DNA of 64,000 nucleotides from the NCBI GenBank assembly GCA_035508495.1, contig DATJMX010000001.1, positions 62,001-126,000 on the forward strand, written 5' to 3'. Of this stretch, positions 60,064 through 64,000 are shown one piece after another (position 1 is the stretch's first letter; every line of letters begins with the position of its first letter). Made by a program: the position numbers and the translations under genes. This DNA comes from Candidatus Binataceae bacterium. Its GTDB lineage: Bacteria; Desulfobacterota; Binatia; Binatales; Binataceae. Below the pieces are notes generated by a model, which worked only from the letters and a program-made list of their open reading frames with translations, had not been told where the DNA came from and did no database searches.

Positions 60064-61206
60064 ATGCCACGCCGAGGACTCTCAGACGCCGACAGTCACA
60101 TCATGGAGCTGCCGGATTTTCTCACCGCCTACGCTGACCCCGCGATTCGCGAGCGGATGCCGCGGCTCCTGCCCGTCGGCACGCTCGACGCGACGCTTGC
60201 CGGATTGCCGCAGGAGGGTGCCGCGCGATGTCATCCGCCGGAAGTCGTTGCGGAGCGACGCGCGCTTGGTGATCAGATCCTGCGCGGCCCGAAATGGTAC
60301 GAGGCGCTTGGCGCCTTCAACTGTGCCGAGCGCGGCCAGGTGCTCGACCTGCTGGGAATCGATCGCCAGATCGTTTTTTCATCGTTCGCGGCGGCCGTGC
60401 TTTTCGGATGCACCGATCGCGAGGTTCGCTACGGCGCGGTGCGCGCCTTCAATCGTGCGATGCGCGCCTTCGTCGCCGACGAGCCGCGCCTCGTGGGAGT
60501 AGGGGTGCTCATTCTTGACGATCCCGCGCGCTCGGCGACTGAACTCGACCAGGCGCTGGCTGAGGGTACGCGTCTCTTCATGATGCCGTCGGATGCGCCC
60601 GGCCGCTCGCCGGGGCACAAGGATCACGATCCGATCTGGGCGCGGCTGGCCGAGGCGCGCGCGTCGTTCGTGCTGCACGTCGGCAGCAGCAAGCTGTCGA
60701 TCGATGCTGAATTCATGAACGACGGCTTCAATCGCAAGACGGCGCGCGGCGGCGCCGAGGTCGTCGGCTCCAAGGACATGACCTGCATCTTCCATTCGGC
60801 GGAGCGCTTCATCTCGGTGCTGATTCTCGACGGCGTGCTGGAGCGCTTCCCGGCGCTGCGCGGCGGATGCGTCGAGCTGGGCGCGGGATGGGTGCCCTCG
60901 ATGCGCAGGAGGCTCGACCAGATCGTCGCGGTGTGGGCCAAGCCCGAGCCGCATCTGCGCGAGATGAAGCGGCAGCCCTCCGAGCAAATGGACGATCAGC
61001 TCCGGTTCACGCCGTATCCTTTCGAGGATGTCGGCGAGCTGATTGAGCAATCGAGCGATCGCCTCTACATGTTCTCGACCGACTATCCGCACGCCGAGGG
61101 CGGCCGCGATCCGCTGGGACGTTTCGAGGCGAGCCTCGAAGCCCATCCGGATTCTACCAAGGAGCGTTTTTTCAGGTCGAACTTCCACGACCTCGTGCTA
61201 GACTGA
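60064..61206 (+). CDS. Amidohydrolase-family (metal-dependent hydrolase) protein
   Basis: The 380-residue TIM-barrel protein of the amidohydrolase-2 type starts SDADSHIMELPDFL, where the DxxxH replaces the usual HxH, as in many members from soil bacteria. Further ligand candidates are the His of FVLHVGSS, the His of CIFHSAERF and the Asp of STDYPHAEGG. The enzymes of this group include decarboxylases and hydrolases of ring-cleavage products. ATG 60064 gives the family N-terminus. The substrate is unknown. Confidence 0.88.
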   Translation: MPRRGLSDADSHIMELPDFLTAYADPAIRERMPRLLPVGTLDATLAGLPQEGAARCHPPEVVAERRALGDQILRGPKWYEALGAFNCAERGQVLDLLGIDRQIVFSSFAAAVLFGCTDREVRYGAVRAFNRAMRAFVADEPRLVGVGVLILDDPARSATELDQALAEGTRLFMMPSDAPGRSPGHKDHDPIWARLAEARASFVLHVGSSKLSIDAEFMNDGFNRKTARGGAEVVGSKDMTCIFHSAERFISVLILDGVLERFPALRGGCVELGAGWVPSMRRRLDQIVAVWAKPEPHLREMKRQPSEQMDDQLRFTPYPFEDVGELIEQSSDRLYMFSTDYPHAEGGRDPLGRFEASLEAHPDSTKERFFRSNFHDLVLD

Positions 61207-61224
61207 GTTGCGCTCCTGCTATTG

Positions 61225-61252
61225 GACTGTTAGTCGATTCGTGCTAACAGTC
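61225..61252 (+). terminator. 9-bp hairpin after the amidohydrolase gene
   Basis: GACTGTTAG and CTAACAGTC enclose a 10-base loop, just 19 bases after the amidohydrolase stop and 18 before the next start. No T-run follows, so it may be a regulatory or processing site rather than a strong terminator. Confidence 0.45.
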
Positions 61253-61269
61253 TGACGGGGGAAAGGCGC

Positions 61270-62904
61270 ATGAAGAGCGCGATTCGCGGTCTCGCTCTCG
61301 CGACAGTCGTTCTTACATCGTTGCTTGCACTCGGGGGCGCGGCCAGCGCCGATCTGGCCGATCAGAGCGCGACGAAATTTCTCACCGCACTGCAGCACAA
61401 CGACTTCGACGCGGCGTCGAAGGTCAGCAGCGACAGGATGCGGGCGGCGATGCCGCAAATCCAGTCAGCGTGGCAGCAGGAGACTGCGGCTTTCGGGCAA
61501 TTGAAATCGTTCGAGATAACCGATCGCGCGAGCGCGCAGGGTGAGCAAGTCCGGATCGTAAACCTCACTTTCGAGCGTCCGAGTGGATTGGCGGCGCAAA
61601 TTGCGGTTGACGGCCTCGGCAACGTCTCGGGGATTTACTTCGTCGCGGCCAAGGCGTCGCCCGAGGCGGCCGCGGAATCCAAAAAGCTCGCCGACGACCG
61701 CGTCAACGAGATGCTCAAGGCGCTGCAGCAGGAGAACTTCGATGCCGCCGAGGCGCATTTCGACTCGCAGATGAAATCGCTCTTCGGTCCGGCCGCTTTC
61801 GAGCAAGCATGGAAGGAGCGAACCGGCTCGCTGGGCGATCTCAAAGCGTGGCGGATTGCTCGGAGCGCCGATAACGGCGGAATCGCGGTGCGGGTGGTCA
61901 ATGTCGATTTTGCGAACAAGTCGAAAGCCTTTGCCTTGAAGATCGCGATCGACTCGTTGGGTGAGATCAGCGGGCTATACTTCGTCGATGCGCAATCGGA
62001 GGCGGCGGCTAGTTCCAAACCTCCGTCGTATATCCGCGCAGCCGCTTTTACTGCGCGCGAAGTGGAAGTAGATGGCGGCGGCGCGGCGCTGGGCGGTACG
62101 CTTACCATTCCGAATGGCAATGGGCCGTTTCCGGGCGCAGTGCTCGTGCATGGATCAGGGCCCAACGATCGCGACGAGAATTTAGAAGCGAATCATCCGT
62201 TTCTTGACATCGCCGAAGGGCTCAGCTCGAGCGGAATCGCGGTTTTGCGGTACGACAAGCGGTCCAGGGTACATCCCGAACTGTTAAAGGGTACCGTCCA
62301 GACCGAAGTGATCGATGATGCGGTTGCGGCGGTGGCGCTCCTCAAGCATCAACCGCAAGTCAATCCTGCCCGCGTGTTCGTTGTCGGTCACAGTCTGGGC
62401 GCACTGCTCGCGCCAGAGATCGCGTTCCGGGCCAAGGCTGCCGGCGCGATCATGCTCGCCCCTCCCGGACTTCCTCTCGAGGACATAATCGCTCGCCAGG
62501 CTCGATACCCGTGGGTGTCGCCGCAAGGAATCCCGCAAGCGGACGAGAGCGCGCGCCTGATCAAGGCCAAGGCGCTGGCGCCGAACCAGCCCGTGCCGGG
62601 GATGCATGAGACTGCGGGGTATTTCTATGATCTCGACTCGCGAGACGAGGTTGGCTACGCGCGCAAGCTCGGCAAGCCGATCCTGATTCTTCACGGGACG
62701 CGCGATTTTCAAATCGTGGACGAGGATATCGACGTTTGGCGCAAAGGCCTTGCGAGTACGCCCAACGTCAGGATCGACGAACTGCCCGGGTTGAATCACC
62801 TCTTCATCGCGGGCACCGGCAAGCCAGGTCCCAACGAATACATGGTCCCCAGCTACGTCGCGCCCGAAGTCATCGCCAAAGTTTCCTCTTTCATCGAGCA
62901 GTAA
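61270..62904 (+). CDS. Exported alpha/beta hydrolase with two DUF3887 domains
   Basis: The 544-residue protein has a signal peptide ending GAASA. Two similar DUF3887 domains follow (about 25-130 and 140-240; compare ATKFLTALQHNDFDAASKVS with VNEMLKALQQENFDAAEAHF). Then comes an alpha/beta hydrolase: AVLVHGSGPNDRDEN (oxyanion loop, about 293), VFVVGHSLGALLAPE (nucleophile elbow G-H-S-L-G, about 377), an acid in HGTRDFQIVDEDID and the His in GLNHLFI. It is probably a periplasmic esterase or peptidase-like enzyme; the duplicated domain may bind substrate. GGGGGAAAGG precedes the ATG. Confidence 0.9.
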   Translation: MKSAIRGLALATVVLTSLLALGGAASADLADQSATKFLTALQHNDFDAASKVSSDRMRAAMPQIQSAWQQETAAFGQLKSFEITDRASAQGEQVRIVNLTFERPSGLAAQIAVDGLGNVSGIYFVAAKASPEAAAESKKLADDRVNEMLKALQQENFDAAEAHFDSQMKSLFGPAAFEQAWKERTGSLGDLKAWRIARSADNGGIAVRVVNVDFANKSKAFALKIAIDSLGEISGLYFVDAQSEAAASSKPPSYIRAAAFTAREVEVDGGGAALGGTLTIPNGNGPFPGAVLVHGSGPNDRDENLEANHPFLDIAEGLSSSGIAVLRYDKRSRVHPELLKGTVQTEVIDDAVAAVALLKHQPQVNPARVFVVGHSLGALLAPEIAFRAKAAGAIMLAPPGLPLEDIIARQARYPWVSPQGIPQADESARLIKAKALAPNQPVPGMHETAGYFYDLDSRDEVGYARKLGKPILILHGTRDFQIVDEDIDVWRKGLASTPNVRIDELPGLNHLFIAGTGKPGPNEYMVPSYVAPEVIAKVSSFIEQ

Positions 62905-63014
62905 GAACCGAGCCTGCCGCTCCAGCCGCAGCCTTTTCTTTAAGCGCGACAAGCATACTTGCGCATGCTAGTCTTTGCCGGATGCGACCTGCTCAAGGAG
63001 GCAGAATAGAGCGG

Positions 63015-64000
63015 ATGGTTTCTCTCACCAACAATTCGCGCCGAGCGATTTCGGCGCTCTTGATCCATAGCGTTGCGGGCCTAGTCGGCGTCGCGTTCGC
63101 CGTTGCCCTGACCGCATCGGTCGCGCGCGCCGAGAGTTCAAGCGCGGCAGGATCGAAAGTCGTTGCAACCGTGGGCGACCATCCGATTACCGAGCAGCAG
63201 CTCGACGATAAACTCAAGCCGGAAGTCGCGGCGCTCCGCGCGCAATACGAACAGCAAGTCGAGCGCATGATCGAGCAGCGCTCCGAGGAGATGAAAAAGC
63301 AGACGCTGCAGGCGATGGCCGATCAGTATCTGCTCGAGCAGGCCGCCAAGAAGGACCAGCTCTCGGTCAACGATTACCTGAAGAAGCAGTTCACCGGTAA
63401 GGACGGCGTCACCGAGGCGCAGGCGCAGAAGTTCTACGATGGTCACAAGCAAGCCGGCACTCCACCCTTCGCGCAGATCAAGGACGAGCTGATCGCCGAC
63501 ATGAATCGCGACGCGCTGCTGGAGCGCCTGCGCAAGCAGACGCCGATCAAGATCCTGCTCGCGCCCACGCGCGTCACCGTGAACTTCGCGGGGCATCCGT
63601 CGATGGGTTCCGCCGATGCGCCGGTGACGATCGTCGAGTTCACCGACTTCCAGTGCCCGTTCTGCAAGCGCAGCGAAGACACCGTCAAGCAGATTCAGCA
63701 GAAGTACGGCGACAAGGTCCGCCTGGTGCACATGGACTACCCGCTGTCGTTTCATGCCCACGCGCTCGATGCGGCCGAGGCCGCGCGATGCGCCAATGCG
63801 CAGGGCAAATTCTGGCCGTATCGCGACGCGCTCTTTGCCAACCAGGGCAAGCTCGCGCCCGCCGATCTGAAGGCCACGGCGAAGCAGCTCGGGCTCAATA
63901 CCAAGCAGTTCGATGCGTGCTTCGACTCCGGCAAGTATAAGAAGGATATCGAGGCCGACATGGCGCAGGGCAACAAGCTCGGAGTCGACGGGACGCCCGC
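63015..64000 (+). CDS. Exported DsbA-like thioredoxin protein with SurA-like N-terminus (cut by window edge)
   Basis: At least 328 residues are visible; the C-terminus is beyond position 64000. A signal segment (VAGLVGVAFAVALTASVARA) is followed by a helical part beginning VVATVGDHPITEQQLDDKLK, as in SurA/peptidyl-prolyl isomerase N-terminal domains. A DsbA/thioredoxin-4 domain then has FTDFQCPFCKRSEDTVKQIQ (CPFC, about residue 213). It is probably a periplasmic disulfide oxidase or isomerase. AAGGAGG is 13 bases before ATG 63015; an in-frame ATG at 62982 has no such signal. Confidence 0.88.
   Translation, partial: MVSLTNNSRRAISALLIHSVAGLVGVAFAVALTASVARAESSSAAGSKVVATVGDHPITEQQLDDKLKPEVAALRAQYEQQVERMIEQRSEEMKKQTLQAMADQYLLEQAAKKDQLSVNDYLKKQFTGKDGVTEAQAQKFYDGHKQAGTPPFAQIKDELIADMNRDALLERLRKQTPIKILLAPTRVTVNFAGHPSMGSADAPVTIVEFTDFQCPFCKRSEDTVKQIQQKYGDKVRLVHMDYPLSFHAHALDAAEAARCANAQGKFWPYRDALFANQGKLAPADLKATAKQLGLNTKQFDACFDSGKYKKDIEADMAQGNKLGVDGTP

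Noticed and set aside
1..64000. CRISPR array, rRNA operon or prophage
   Set aside because: No regularly spaced direct repeats, no rRNA sequence and no phage structural genes were seen.

Overview
The window is G+C-rich DNA (roughly 60% or more by eye) from a Gram-negative bacterium. It encodes RND efflux, LolA, lipoproteins, beta-barrel proteins, Ssb, RNase J, FtsK, RimO and a DksA/TraR-type protein. RNase J next to FtsK, a Rieske dioxygenase, an amidohydrolase, an ElbD-like lipid operon and phosphatidylcholine synthase together suggest a soil lineage near the Desulfobacterota, Myxococcota or Binatota. That placement is an inference from gene content only.

Region 1 (1-18.4 kb) is ordinary chromosome. 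It holds an RND pump operon cut by the left edge, a GNAT-like protein, ssb, RNase J, ftsK (apparently starting at an ATT codon), a Cys-rich secreted protein, lolA, rimO, a DksA/TraR zinc-finger protein, a ring-hydroxylating dioxygenase pair, a phospholipase-D lipoprotein and an Mrp-like ATPase.

Region 2 (18.4-30 kb) is a minus-strand lipid block. One operon holds a dual-specificity phosphatase, phosphatidylcholine synthase and an N-formylglutamate-amidohydrolase-like protein. A second holds TetR, a HAD phosphatase, a LarA/DUF2088 protein and a 1454-residue reductase / acyl-AMP ligase / carrier protein / acyltransferase fusion, with a P1-nuclease-like gene behind it. The fusion resembles enzymes of bacterial ether-lipid synthesis.

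Region 3 (30-36.8 kb) holds a flavin-binding protein, a beta-propeller lipoprotein, a strong small-RNA candidate with C-rich loops and its own terminator, an aldo/keto reductase, two small lipoproteins, and a multicopper oxidase with an almost perfect Fur box upstream.

Region 4 (36.85-56.84 kb) looks like an integrated genomic island. Its left edge is a complete tRNA-Leu(UAG) gene followed by remnants of a tyrosine integrase and an IS-type transposase. Its right edge is a displaced copy of the 5' half of the same tRNA. Inside are two modules. The first (39-46 kb) looks like a periplasmic copper/thiol module: TlpA, a beta-barrel protein, two paralogous CHP-motif proteins, a DUF2318 protein, two SCO proteins, a PCYCGC protein, a Met-rich protein, a rhodanese and a MauE-like protein. 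The second (46-56.5 kb) joins eukaryote-like glycosyltransferases (Anp1/GT62-like, MNN1-like, GT8, GT10 fucosyltransferase, GT2, GT4) and methyltransferases to an HprK-like kinase, a PqqD-like protein and a Tat-signal pentapeptide-repeat protein. It may be an undescribed surface-glycan or protein-modification system.

Region 5 (57-64 kb) returns to chromosome: an SDR oxidoreductase, an AspT-like transporter, a probably frameshifted small gene, an amidohydrolase, a DUF3887-alpha/beta-hydrolase fusion and a DsbA-like protein cut by the right edge.
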